Positions 14,943-27,200 of a DNA stretch of 64,000 bases are shown here, in pieces. Position 1 is the stretch's first letter. Each line of letters opens with the position of its first letter. Source of the DNA: Stercorarius parasiticus (taxonomy: Eukaryota; Chordata; Aves; Charadriiformes; Stercorariidae); assembly GCA_013396915.1 (NCBI GenBank), contig VWZL01000810.1:434001-498000 (forward strand). The letters run 5' to 3'. Below the pieces are notes generated by a model. The model did no database searches, was not told the DNA's origin, and saw nothing but the letters and a program-made list of their open reading frames with translations. The position numbers and the translations under genes are program-made.

Positions 14943-14946
14943 ACCG
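14943..14946. repeat. Putative 4-bp target-site duplication, left copy
   Basis: ACCG directly before the TG of the putative LTR (plus-strand view). It is repeated at 15321-15324 directly after the CA. Four bases is short enough to occur by chance. Confidence 0.3.
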
Positions 14947-15320
14947 TGAGTGACGCAGACCACAAAGAAGGAGCTGATCCAAAGCTTTCAGGGAGATTTA
15001 TTTAAAGGGCGATAAATACCATTTAAGGTTGCAAGACAGCGCAGTTGACACTGCAACCTGGAAAGCGCAATCTCAAATTGTGGGACTGCACACAACAAGG
15101 ATCTTGGCAGATGCCACAGGATCCGTGGTTCACTGACAATTGTCAATTCCCTGATCCCAGATGTGAAAGCATTGGCAGAAACCGCCAAGAAGCAGCGTGT
15201 ATCATTGATTCTGCATTAAGATGCTGCAACATCCTCCAGGATACAACCCAGTCAATGCTAAGGTTGATTTCGGTCTCCCTCCAAGCAGCCCCGCAAATTG
15301 ATGTCTGTGCATCGAGCACA
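14947..15320 (-). mobile_element. Probable solo LTR of an endogenous retrovirus
   Basis: Read on the minus strand, this 374-base segment begins TGTGCTCG and ends GTCACTCA, matching the TG...CA ends of LTRs. It contains an AATAAA polyadenylation signal (plus-strand 14997-15002) about 50 bases before its 3' end, as in short avian R-U5 regions. It is flanked by the same four bases, ACCG (14943-14946 and 15321-15324), which fits a target-site duplication. There is no polypurine tract or primer-binding site next to it, so it would be a solo LTR. The outer boundary is uncertain: a second 'CA|ACCG' at 15351-15356 would give 406 bases. The family is unknown to me. A minus-strand ORF crossing the area shows no retroviral motif. 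Confidence 0.4.
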
Positions 15321-15324
15321 ACCG
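15321..15324. repeat. Putative 4-bp target-site duplication, right copy
   Basis: ACCG following the terminal CA of the putative LTR, matching 14943-14946. Another ACCG preceded by CA occurs at 15353, which makes the exact edge ambiguous. Confidence 0.28.
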
Positions 15325-17559
15325 CCAAGGAAACCAGAAAGTGATACAGCCAACCGTGGGAACACACTGACATTGTGCCAAAAGTCAATATAGAAGTGAT
15401 TGTTGAAAGTTTCAGTGATTTATGAGGTGGAAAAGGATGATCAGGATGCAAGAAGAGAAACAAGAACTTTCCATTTCCTACTTCATGTGCACAGGGCGCT
15501 GTACAAAACAAGGCACAGCACCAGGTTAGTCCATAGGCCTGAAGTGTGATGCCCCTGAAAGGAACAACACCAATGACACCAGACAGATAAAGAGTGACTG
15601 CCAACACAACCAACAGTCACTGACAACTCAGCCACAGCTTACGCGCAAGAGCAAACACAAGAACCAGACAGGATTCTGGGGGAGAGACTGTAGGGCTTGG
15701 GGGTTTCTGAGTTTATTGAGGGTGGGGGGTACAAAGAACTCTTTTTTTTCACTCAACTCTAAAGAAAGCACTGTTTGACTATGCTTTGTTCCCAAGACAC
15801 TGGTGAATCCAAAAAGATTAACCTTTTCCATATCCTTTCCATAAAAGAACTGGCACATCTCAACTCCCCAGTGTCTGAACTCCTCACACTGATGCTGTAG
15901 AAATCACTGGTGACATCAGCACATGGTACATGTTCATTTTTCCATCAAGCACTGGACAAGGCAAATTCTGTTACCAATCAACTATAACAACAAAAAGTTT
16001 TATGCAAAATGCAAACTTTGCTATCAAAGCATTAAACAATCAGCTTGGCAGTCTGACTACTCTAGAAAGCCAAGAGGGATGTGTGGACGAAATTGGAGGT
16101 AAGACTGTACTAGGGTAAAAGAGTGAACAAAACCCTAATTAGCCTGTAGATGGGATAATATATATTCTAAAAGTGGCAACGTATCTTAAAACTATTTACT
16201 TCTTTGAAGCATTTGGAAATAAAGGGAACTTGAGTGAAAATTTGCAGTATTTTGTTAAGTTAATTATGTCATCATTTCTGATCTTCTGTTGAAATGCCAG
16301 GTGTCTTAGAATACCACCCACAGCACATAAGTATCAAACCAAAAATATTTTTATAAAATGTTCAGCTGAGTTCTCTGAAAAACTTTGACAAAAAAGCACT
16401 CATCAGTTCAAGATCACAGTTAGAATGGGGAAAGGGAAGGCAAAAACAGCTGTAATCCACCTTTGCGTTGTCCATCAATTCAGACAAAACTATGACTTCC
16501 GATTTACTTGGGAGCCAGAAGCCTTAGGGCCGCTGCAATTTCACTCTGAACACAGAGGCCAGCAGTAGATAATCCCCAAGAAGAGGTAGCACGAAGCAAG
16601 CAATGCATCCTGGCCTTTCTCCGTACACCTAAAACAACAGTAGATGTTGAGATGAGTCAGTGCCATGGGATTCCTGGTTATTATAAGGGTCTTTGAGCAA
16701 TGGAAAAATACCTTTTATTCATAAACTCAGAAGGCTGGTGGACACCGAGCAAAAATGTGTGTGAGGGAACGCCGTTCTTCACTTCCACAGTTCAGAGACT
16801 CAAAAGCACACTGTCCTTGCTTGCAAACTTATTGCTGGCAATGCTTTTGTTAGGGCGCCTAGAGGCTTTTGTGCAGGCAACAGCAGTATGTCATTTTAGT
16901 ATCAACTCCTGCCCTTGGAAATTATTAAAATCCTGCACATCTTTTGAATGAGAAATTAAATGTGTTCTCCAGCAAATGCTAAAACTGCTCATGTTGCTGG
17001 CAGCTGTGTTAAAACAAGGGTGCTCAAATAAAATTCCTATTAAAAAAATTGAATTGAACTTTTCAATAGAATTAGATTTTCCTGAAATTTTATTAGCTGG
17101 CAGGTTCATAAACTACAACAGAAACAGAGAAGGAAAACCAAATCATTCTTTTTGAGTTATAAAGAGGTAGCAAAGGGGAGCAAAAAAAAGCACTTTTTTG
17201 AAATATTAAGTCTACAAATGATAATTTTATCTCTTTCTGACAGTAAATGGCTCCTACAGATTTGTTAAGGTTATAAGCTCATAAAACGCAGAATGAAATG
17301 AGCTCTCCACTAACTTCCAAACAGCACTCCCAGCCACATTCCCACAGCAATAGGGGAGGGGATTAAAAAGCCCCCCCAAACCATCAATACCCAGGCGGCA
17401 TTTGCTTTTACCAAGATTCACAGCGATACACAGTAGCGTGTTCTCTGCAAACTTCATTGTCACTAACCAGGACTAAGAAGGAAAGGTGGTTATTCAGCTT
17501 CTGCTGAGGAACCACAGTGGGCCATTGCTTTGTACTCTCCTTACCTAAACATCGTAACT
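15325..17559. other. Intergenic DNA beside the putative LTR
   Basis: The first 400 bases are somewhat richer in GC and carry the end of a 156-codon minus-strand ORF that starts inside the flank and runs through the putative LTR. It lacks retroviral motifs. The rest is ordinary AT-rich DNA with a small G/T-rich patch near 15720. Confidence 0.6.
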
Positions 17560-17695
17560 CATCTCAGGTCCTGGCCCGGCTCCTCCAATTAACTCCACAT
17601 GGCAAATCGCTGCACCTGCATATTCTAGGGTCCGTAACACACCAAGTCCATCTAGATGATCTAATGGTCCCTCCTGGCCTTGTAGATCTACAAAT
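17560..17695 (+). mobile_element. Possible ancient CR1-like 3' tail
   Basis: The segment 'ctagatgatctaatggtccc' followed by 'tcctggccttgtagatct' resembles the 3' ends of old amniote CR1 families, including those common in turtles and crocodilians ('gatgatctaatggtcccttctggcctt'). The upstream part is too decayed for me to recognise, so the 5' limit is a guess. Chance similarity is unlikely over the roughly 40 matching bases, but I could not run a library search. Confidence 0.5.
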
Positions 17696-20600
17696 GAGCA
17701 AGTAGGCCTCGAGTGACTTCAAAGAACTTCCTTTTGCTCCTCGCAGGATTAAATCATAAGGGATTATTTTCCCTTCCCTCCTCCTGCATTTCTAGTTAAA
17801 AACCATTTTCTTCACCTACTCTCCTCAAACAACTGCCATGTAGTAATTCAAGCCACATTGCACTCTAGAAGAGGCTGCATTCCACAACAGGGCAAACTAC
17901 CCTTTTTTCTATAAGGAATTTTGTAGAGAAGAGTACTTCAGCCTGAAAAGCACTGGAAAAATACATTGTTTTGAAAGACTTAACTGAAACTACTCTTGAA
18001 GGGCAATACCTGATTCACTGTCACCTTCATTCCACATACTTCTAATACCTACAAGATCACAGGTTGGAAGCACTTTGAATTGGTGCTTAGCAAATGAATC
18101 CATTTGACTGAAACCTTATAACAATATACTAAATATATACAGCTACTTCTGGTACATCAACTTAGTTATGTGTCTCCTAGCAGAGACTCATATAAATACA
18201 GAGACTCAGCAAAATAATACAAACAATGGCTTCGCCTTTGGGAATTGGTTGTCATAAACAAAGAGAAATTAAACAGTCTGCGGTCAGACAGTCCTTTCAC
18301 CACAGCACGGGATCCAAACCTGTCCAAAAAAGCTCTGCGTCCCTAAATAACCAAAAGCATCTCCTAATCAGCGTTTTAAACGTTTTGAAACTAAATGAGA
18401 AGCTTCTAGTGAAAGCTACGAATTATGAAAGAGTGTAACTGGCCATTCAGCAAACTTTACATCCTCTATCTATAGCCCTATATGACACAGATAACGTTAT
18501 AAACTTCTTACTGTCCCATCACTAATAATATCATTAATGCCAACAGAGATTAATACTTTTACTACGCACCTAAACAGAACAGCCTTCCAGAACAGTCTGA
18601 CCATGTTTGAAGAGTAATTCCAAGCCAACCCCTCCTTTTCACAGGTCTGTGAAAGGTAATTACTCTGCATTAGCTACACCTGCGGCTGTAAAGGAGCTCG
18701 GCTGGGGAAAGGAAAAGGGCAATAACAGAGACAGACCCATCGCTTGTTGCTGCTTATACTGAGCAAGGCTGTTCTGGGGATTGCATTTCCATTGCTCCCA
18801 GAGTAAACCCACTGCCTCACCACACCATTTTTAAAAGGCAAATACATTTATAATTTCAAATAATGACAAAACTGCATGGGATCTCCAAGAGAAAGGGTTT
18901 CTTTGAAGTAATCTCTTAAAAGAGGGAATGGAACATTGTTGTGCTAGAAGCTACGGGTCAGACTGTCCTAACTACCAACGTTTGTGCATATTCAGCAGTG
19001 ACTCATGAAATTAGGAGCCAGAGCTGGTGACCTGCAGGAATTTAGAGAGAACCGAACATTTGTGTGGATAATTAGAAGATCCACATTTAGAAGGGGTCAA
19101 AGAAATACAGTATTAAAAGAGAAACAGATTGTCCTTGGGATTCAAAGTCAGAATACATGAAAGAAACTTTCCCAAAAGTTGCTTATTACATTTTCATCCT
19201 CTCTGCAACTTTTTGCACCTTTCTCTGAAACCTTTGATACACCAAAATGCTGGATACTAAAGGTAGCAGCAACTGGGTATGAGATAGCACCCTGTGTTCT
19301 CAGGTAACAAGTGATTTCAAAAATGTTCATTGTGAAATGAGAACTAAGAGTTCCTCGTCTGTATGTACTGATTGGGAAGAAATAACTTTCTCAGAAGCAA
19401 CTGTGAGGGCTCCGCTCTGTAGAGCATCTGTAAAGCATGTAATAATCCAATGCCTTCCTGGTCCCACTGATCTGTAACACTGAAAGTGTATTTTCAGAAG
19501 TCCAGCATTATGCGCTCCATCTTCCCTCTTACTGCACAGAGATATACACAATTCCCTAAGCGTGCTGCCTCGAAGGTACTCCACTAACAGTTCTTAAAAC
19601 TGGAAGCCACCTTTTTGATCACAGAAGTAGAACACAGGGTATGATGACATGCATCCCTGATGATATGTAGCCCACCTTCTGTGATCCACTTCTTTCTTCC
19701 CTCTGTTGAAATCAAGCATACAAATGGAAGAGCTACACTGCAATGAGAAAATCTCATCTACATAGTAAAAGACTCAGCTTCACAAAGCCATTTTAATACC
19801 ATCTACTCTGTGGCTTGGTTCCAAATCAGGAATATTTCTCTAGTGTACAGCTCAGATCTGCTCTCAGAATACAGGTGGCCAATCCAGACCAGCAGTCCTG
19901 CTCTTCCAATACTTGCGTGCCTCTCCTAGAAGCCGGGGCTTCCTCGTGAGGCATTTGGCTAGGAAAAATTGTTTTCTGCATCCAAAGGCCAGCAAAGAAG
20001 GCAGTATCGTGAGACACTTGACTATAGTAGCCATTTTGTTAGATCTTCCAAGAAGCTGAGGATTAATGTCGGCAGCTTTCCAGGAACACTTGATGCAGTA
20101 ACTACCACAATTGCATGTAATATACCTGCAATGTACTGGTGCTCGGGAACTGCACTACAAATCATCTTCTTGATGGGTTTCAAGTTTTAATTTTTTTTCC
20201 AGGGGACAAGAAGCCGTAAAGGAAATTGCCGTATCTACAGTGTCTTGTACACAATATTTTAAGAAGGGGGCAATAAACGTCATTCAACAAATCTCTATAC
20301 CACAAATGGGAATGTGGGGGCTTTTCAGATAGTGATCTGTTAACACAGCACACCCAGTATGTTAATTCAGTCTCCAAAAATTCTCATACCGCCTTCATTA
20401 AAGAGTGATTCCCTGGGGTTCTTTCTGTTTCTGAAACTGACTTAAAATACCATTAAACAGAATAAATTTACTGAGATAAAAAAGAGTAAATGGACTGTCT
20501 TAAGTTTGCAAAAAGTGTAGACTTGATTTCCTCTTGCATCACTGTAAATCACAGCATAACTCAACCTGATTGTATGCTCACACAAGCAAAAAGGAATCAG

Positions 20601-23276
20601 AACGTCATTTGAGGTTCTCCTGACCATTTGTCCAATGTGAACACTTTTTGCAAGACCAACAATATATTACCTGGTTTCAGGCATTCTAATTGACCTTGGC
20701 TGGGTTTTTTTCTGCTAATTTATTCAGCAGCCATATAGTCTTCCTGCGGTTAATTAGAGAACTCACTCAAGCTTGCCTAAAGATTTTACAAATATGAACA
20801 CATTATTTCTTATTGTATCTCCTCTTCCTGTCTATTAATCTCACAATAACTAAACTAAATGTTTCTTTTTTTAAAAAAGAAAAAAAAAAGCTACTAGGAA
20901 ACTCCACGCTAAAAGGCAATAATTATTCCCAAGTTCATTCTTAAAGGAAACAATAAGACCAAATGATAAAAAAACCCAATCAACAAGTGATAGAACGAAC
21001 ATGCCTTTGAAAACAAGGTGCTCATTTTATGCCAATATAAACCTCACTGGAGGATGTGGTGTTACACCACTATGAACATTAACCCGTATCTGGAAAGAGG
21101 TGTAATCCCATCTTGAATAAATCAATTGATAATCACACTATGCTGAGGACTTCCTTTAACTTCGCTCTTTGTATACCCAAGGCCTGGGTAAGCAGAACAG
21201 ATCCTGGAAAAATGAACAGAAGTCATCTGTGGCTTTTTGTTGATGTGAATTTGATTCTACAATAACTCAGCTCTACTGAGGAAAAAGTTCAGGTTCAAAG
21301 AGCTTTCACACCTCAAAACAGAATAAAATAATCAAGGGAATTTTTGGTTAGGCAAAAATCTCTGCTTATCCTGCTTTGTCAGTGAGACCTCCTTCAAAGA
21401 CATCTAAGGAAATGCTCTGCAAAGCTAATTAATACCTGATGGACCAAATCAATGCTGGTTAAAGCTCAACTCCGGTGCAGGGGTGATACCATACATCTGC
21501 TATGACCCAGCACATAACAGTGCTGACAGAAACTGAAATACTTCTGAAACAGCATGCTCCAAAAATTAGCACAGGAAATTCTAAGGATGGCTCTTTACCA
21601 GCACATTTTATTGAAGTGCACTGCATGGTTTAAGGAGGTGTATGAGATGGGAAGAGGTTACTAGTTGTATTAGTAAGGATAAAGATAACTAACTATTCAA
21701 TCTCTGCAACACAATCACAGACAATTGGTGGCTGATTTGATAAAACAAACTCTCCTCTCTGGTCAATTAGGATTTTGTGGTTCGAAGGATTTCTTGCATG
21801 ATTTTCCGAGATGTCTAGTTCTGATCTGGCAGAAACGCTTTAATGGAAGTGAGACTCAGAGGTCTCATACAGCATGGCAATTCTCATGGTCCACGCAGCC
21901 TGTAATGTCCCCATGTCATCTAACGGAGTGCTGAGTGTATACAATCTCTCAGATTAGGCCTAAATAACGTTCTGATCAACTGCATTTAAAAAAATTCCAT
22001 AGATAAATCAAATGTATTAAAGAGAAATGGCACTGAAAATTGCTACTTGCGTAATTATACATTGCTTTTGCAAAATTTCCCTTGGGATTTTACATGGAGA
22101 CAGAATCTTTCATCACTGCCTCATCTAAACTGCTGAATAGTATCATTGTGAGATTTTTCCAAACACTACCGTGCTCCACTTTATCATCACCACCATCATG
22201 CACAATTCTTGCGTAACCCTGTTCATCCGTAGAAGACTTCACCTCACTGGTGAAGGAAGTTATTCTAGGTAAAATCAGCACGCTTAGAACAAGACTCTAT
22301 GAAAATGCATTGAAAAAAGAGAAAACCCACTTCTCTTCTTGATTTTTGTGTTGTATTTCATTTGTCTGATTACTATAAAGCATGCAGTTGGCTGGCAACA
22401 GGGTCAGGATTATTTTTCCCCAGTGCATAATGAAGATTTCTGCAACACAAATAGTCCTGTTACTTTCTGGGAGCTTTCCCATATTAAATTTAAAGTCTTG
22501 GAAAAGAAAATGAGCTTCAGACACTATCTTGACAGCAAAATAACAATGTCTAAGTTTATGTCCGCTCTTCAGAGCCCACAAAATAAACACAGGCCTAATA
22601 ATCTCATTAGGAACTAATTCCATGAGGTGGCCATTGTGGTGATGACTTCACTGATAAACAATTCCAAGTATTTATAGCCTCCTTGGACTGTAAATTAGAA
22701 ATATTAGATGAAAAAGGAAAAGGATAGTTTCAAATTACAGTGGCATAAGTTTAAGTTCTACCACAGTAATCCTACTTCTCTGCTATTTTTATAATCACAA
22801 GAGCATTCTATTTCATTTTCCCCAAGGTAAATGGCACGAAGGCATATGGAATAAAATGAATTTGCCTTCTTTAGGTCTATTTTATCATCTTATTTTAACA
22901 GATGAATAATAGCAAATCTCTTACCTTCTGCACAGCATATCTTTCTATCCTTTATTCTACATTACTATGTATGTAGCCATATGCATGGTCTCATACATAC
23001 AAATTTAAACAGTGAGAACAATATTTGAAAAACCAAAGAGCAAAAAAAATGCAGTGAGTTATATAAAAATAGTCTGATTACAAAGGCAAACAGCAACATT
23101 ACCATAACGGCAACATTCACTCAGAATGTGCATTTATGTTAACTCTTTTTAATAGATATTTCCTCCTATTTTCTTTCATTTAAAAAAATTGAATTTAAAT
23201 TAGTTCTCGGTGTTTGCTCATAGAATAAAAAATTGCCAAAATTGTCACTCATTCTGTTAGCCCTTCAGAAAATAAC

Positions 23277-23284
23277 TGACGTCA
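23277..23284. promoter_or_regulatory. Perfect CRE palindrome
   Basis: TGACGTCA, the full cAMP-response element bound by CREB/ATF proteins, occurs in AT-rich, CpG-poor DNA. It directly precedes a diverged direct repeat. No promoter is visible nearby. Confidence 0.3.
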
Positions 23285-23378
23285 TTACTGAAATGAATGC
23301 TGACCTGTAACCAAAGGCTTGTTATTAATATGTATACCAGCACACGGCTAACAGATCATTACTGAAACAAATGCAGAC
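23281..23378 (+). repeat. Diverged direct repeat pair, 24 bp
   Basis: The segments at 23281-23304 and 23355-23378 share about 20 of 24 bases, including the common core TCATTACTGAAA and the ends AATGC...GAC. The spacing of about 50 bases between copies suggests an old local duplication. Confidence 0.4.
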
Positions 23379-24104
23379 AGATTCACAACATACATACAAA
23401 CAGTTAAACCAGATTTGTTTCAGTGAGAAGACAATGAACGCAATTCAGGGATGTGAGGCTGTATTCCAAAATCTGCCACTGGAGTAACAGTATTTACCTG
23501 AAAGGACTCTGTTAGGGCTTAAGTAATTTTGACAAGCCCCAGTCTCAGCAGTGAGAGGTAAATGTTTGTGTGATCACATGTTTAAAGTGAACGCCTCGTT
23601 TTCTCTAAAGTCCTTTGCATGTACAGTCATCCAGAACAGCATCCAGCAGCCTTCAACCAGCAAAGAGCAAGAATAACCAGAGGCCTCGTCCCCCAACATC
23701 ACAGCAATGTCCCACCCTAAGGCATGAGGCGTGGAAGAAGCAGCCCTGCATTAGCTCCCATCTCTAGATAACAAAGCAAAATGTAATCTGTAATCCTGCC
23801 CAGAACCCTTTTTATTTTCTCCCTGATAAGCAAATTCTGCTTCTTCCTGTACTCAGGGCAATCACTATATGCTGTAAACTTAATCCAGACGTACTCAAAC
23901 TCATACTCAAAAGGTGGTTGAGTGCTATTTTTAAAATAATCACAGCGCTTCTTATGTTCAGGGCATTAAGTAGACATATTAGCATATTAGCAAAGAATCA
24001 TTTATTAAAGAGGACCAAATGCTATACAGCTAGGATAAGATTTTGGGACTGGCAAACAAGGTTGCTGCTTTCCTGAACTCCCCCTTTGCTTCCCACCTGC
24101 ACAG

Positions 24105-24195
24105 CAGGGAAGGAAATCGGGAATCCTCTCTGTCTTGGTCACCTCTCCAAAGCCCCACAAGTTCTCCAGAGCTGCCACCGAGCCCCCGACTGCAG
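24105..24195 (+). other. Exon-like segment at the edge of a CpG-rich patch
   Basis: A long pyrimidine tract and acceptor (CCCACCTGCACAG, ending 24104) precede 91 bases that end with a strong donor, TGCAG|GTACGA. The segment is open in two forward frames. Its length is not a multiple of three and I do not recognise the translation, so a non-coding RNA exon is as likely as a coding one. Confidence 0.2.
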
Positions 24196-24290
24196 GTACG
24201 ACGCAGCGCTGCCTGCACTGCCGAGGCAGGACTGGCGGGAGTAACGGCGATCGGTCAGAGACATCTAATGGTGAAAGTAGCGAAGTGAAA
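24173..24290. other. Small CpG-rich patch in AT-rich DNA
   Basis: About a dozen CpG dinucleotides lie within roughly 120 bases (for example GTACGACGCAGCGC, GGCGGGAG, AACGGCGATCGG), while the surrounding kilobases are nearly free of CpG. It is too small for a standard CpG island, but could mark a minor promoter, an unmethylated enhancer, or a decayed GC-rich insertion. Confidence 0.4.
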
Positions 24291-27200
24291 GTATTTCTGC
24301 ATCCCTGGCAGAGCTCTCATTTGAGGACAGAGGAGAGCTTCAGAGCACGGGTCTTTAGATACAGGACTCTGCTGTTTTGAGACGGCAGACAGAGCACTGC
24401 AAACTGGTACGGCCGGTTTATGGGAGCATTGCACAGGCCAAAAAATAGCAAAATAAAAAGCACAGAAGCATTTTTGATAATAGGCTGCAAAACCTTGATA
24501 AAGGTGCTGCAAAACCACACAGGAATGTCCTGTACCCACCAGAATGAATAGCGTCCAAACGTTGGGGCTAGATTTGCATGTTTAATTAAACTTACACTGT
24601 TTGCTTCACCCCATGTAGTCTCCTTAACAACTGGTGCTTCAGCACCCTTTTAAAGCCGTATTCCTATCCCACTAGGTCACTGCTCAGTCAAGTGATTCAA
24701 AGGTGATAATTTTATCTCTCTCCATGACTCAGTGTGATCCAGACCTGAGATTAGTGTCTGGCAGTTCAAAAGAAAGAGCTGACAGATGATAGCCCTTCTT
24801 GATAGACAGAAACGTTTTAAATGAGCAAAGAAAAAAAAGTTGAGAAATCAGAGAAAGACAAGAAGCCTAAGAGGTTATCCATTCTGCTTCCCTTACGGGT
24901 ACTGATCTAGTCAAGATACCTATTTCTAAATGGAAAAAGTAAAAATAAAACTTTAAAAAAAGAAAGAAAGGTAGAATTACGAATTTTAGCCTGATACGAA
25001 GCAGCCCAAGCTTGAGTGCTGTGCTTTCGGTTTCTTAGCCCTCATTCAAACAAATTCCCCCGACCTGCTACAGCAGCTCTGCAGCCCACTCCTCCCACAG
25101 CTCTGCACAGCACGGGCAAACCAACGCTGAAGGAGCTTTGTGTCTTTCAGAAGTTCTCTACTTTAACTGTTTCTTTTGAAACTTCTGTGAAAAACAAGCA
25201 GGAATTAAATTATAGGTTTAGAAATCCCTTCTTTGCTTTTTTTTTTTGATGAATCAGTTGTAAAGTCCAGCTCTCTTCCTTCATGAGCATACTCCAGTAT
25301 GATGGCTTTAAGAGGAGGAAAAGAATAACCCAGTTTCCCCAGGGTCAGGGGCCTTGCTTTGCCTGTCTTCTATTGCTGCACCTGCGGGAGTAGTGCTCTG
25401 GGGGTAACAAAATGTTGTATTATCCAGGTCAGCAACCTTAGGAATTCCTTTCTATCTATGACTAAATGTCCTTCTTCAAGATTGCAGGTGCTTATGTTAC
25501 TATGAACAAAAAAACTTAAAAGGCAACTTCATCCCTGAACTTCTGTTAACCTCTAGGACTTCCCTATGAAGAGGTAGAGAGGAAGGAAAGGTGTGAGCTT
25601 GTAGGAAATAATTTTTTAATTCAGAAGATCTTTATGTTTGGGAGTCTGTTTTTTATCATAAAGTATTATAAAATGCCTAACTCTGGAAACAGTGATTATA
25701 GTTTATGAAAACCCAGTAACTGTGATCTGGGACCTACCTCAATATATAAGAATTGAAGAAATCATTTTTACTGGTCTATTTTAAAACATTAGGTCAAAAT
25801 AAAAGAAATCTGCAGCTTCAAAGAGAAATTATAAGAGAAATTATAAGTTGATGAGAGAGAGAGCTGTTGGAGCTGCATCACCACTGTAAACTATGAGGTC
25901 CAAAGCGAGCTGAATGCAAAATTTACCCGAAATGACAAATAAATCATTTTTGAGGCCCTGAATTCACAGGGGACTTAAGTCGGTTTGGTTTGGTTTGTTG
26001 GTTTTTTCCCAGAATTGCCTTCTGAGTTGTAGAAAACTGATGTATAACATTTTATTTTCATGTTCTGGGATGGGATTTAAAAGTGCACTCTTAAGCTAAC
26101 TAATGCAGTTTAATACAAGCATAGTCAAAGTAATGAAAAATACATTCTAACACCTGCTAAACTGGCTGAGTAGAAGTTCGGGAGGAAACTGCAGCTTTCT
26201 GTACTTTACAATGAGCTGCTTTATTTAAGTTTCTAAACTACTCTGTCCAGGACTTTGAAGTCCAAGTCTTGACAAAGCCTGTTAATTGAGTTCTAGGTTT
26301 TTTGAAAAAACATAAAGAAGTTTCTAAATTTACTTCATCAAAATGTTAGCCAGTAAAATGAAGTGTAGTTAAACTGAAATGGCCTGAAGAATATGGCTAA
26401 TAATCAGTACCTCCCTTTATAGAACACCTGTTACTTTCTTTTAGCTATTATTCTAACATTTTTTTCCAGTCATGATCATCTAGCTTAGCTAAGAGCTGCA
26501 TTGGTAGTATGTATGATATCTCTTTGTATTTTGTGTCCTGGTAATAAGTTACAAGATTTTAAAATCCTAAGGAATCCAACCATGCGACAGGTGGAGTTGT
26601 TCTAATGGAAGTTCGTTGGGTCTTATCGCTGTGAAACTCCAGAGGAAATTTTTCCTCAAAGCTGGAATGACTTAAAATAGACTTTAAGCAAAGCAGAGAA
26701 ACTGAAGCTGAGTGAGATGAGTATGGCCCAACTGGAATTTTGAGCTCTAATGGGCCTCAGAGGTTGGAAATCAACTTCCTCCCTCTAGAGAGCACAATGT
26801 GTATTGTAGCCTCATCCATTCCTGAGTTGGTGTTAAAGCCATCTGCTGGAGCAACTCTTTACTGAAGTTGCAGAAATTTCTTTTAATCTCTGGGACAAGC
26901 CAATGCAGTCTGAGATGTGTGAAATTACTTCCGCAAACAATCAGGTTTTTCCATTCCTTTCTGGAACAGTTAATTACACAAAGCCCCATTGAATACATGA
27001 AAGCTGATGCTATCTGATTTCCTCTGGGTTTAGATTTGAACACTATACTTTTTAGCCTGTGTTCCTTCAGACATGCCTGCCTGCTGCTTGAGCACAGCTT
27101 TTACTTTGGCAGAGAACTGAACACTGTAATTTCCATCCAAACTTTATATTGCGTACACCTGCAGCATCGAGATGGCAGGTGCTATTTTAGTATCGAGTGT

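Larger units (their letters stand above)
17696..24104. other. Intergenic DNA, no gene recognised
   Basis: AT-rich, with a T7-A-run inverted pair near 20864-20889. ORFs on both strands are at most about 108 codons long and overlap each other at 22.3-22.6 kb, as expected from composition. Apart from the CRE and direct repeat near 23.3 kb, nothing stands out. Confidence 0.65.

Noticed and set aside
15143..15613. 156-codon minus-strand ORF overlapping the putative LTR
   Set aside because: It crosses the LTR boundary, lacks gag, pol or env motifs, and looks like non-coding sequence without stops by chance.
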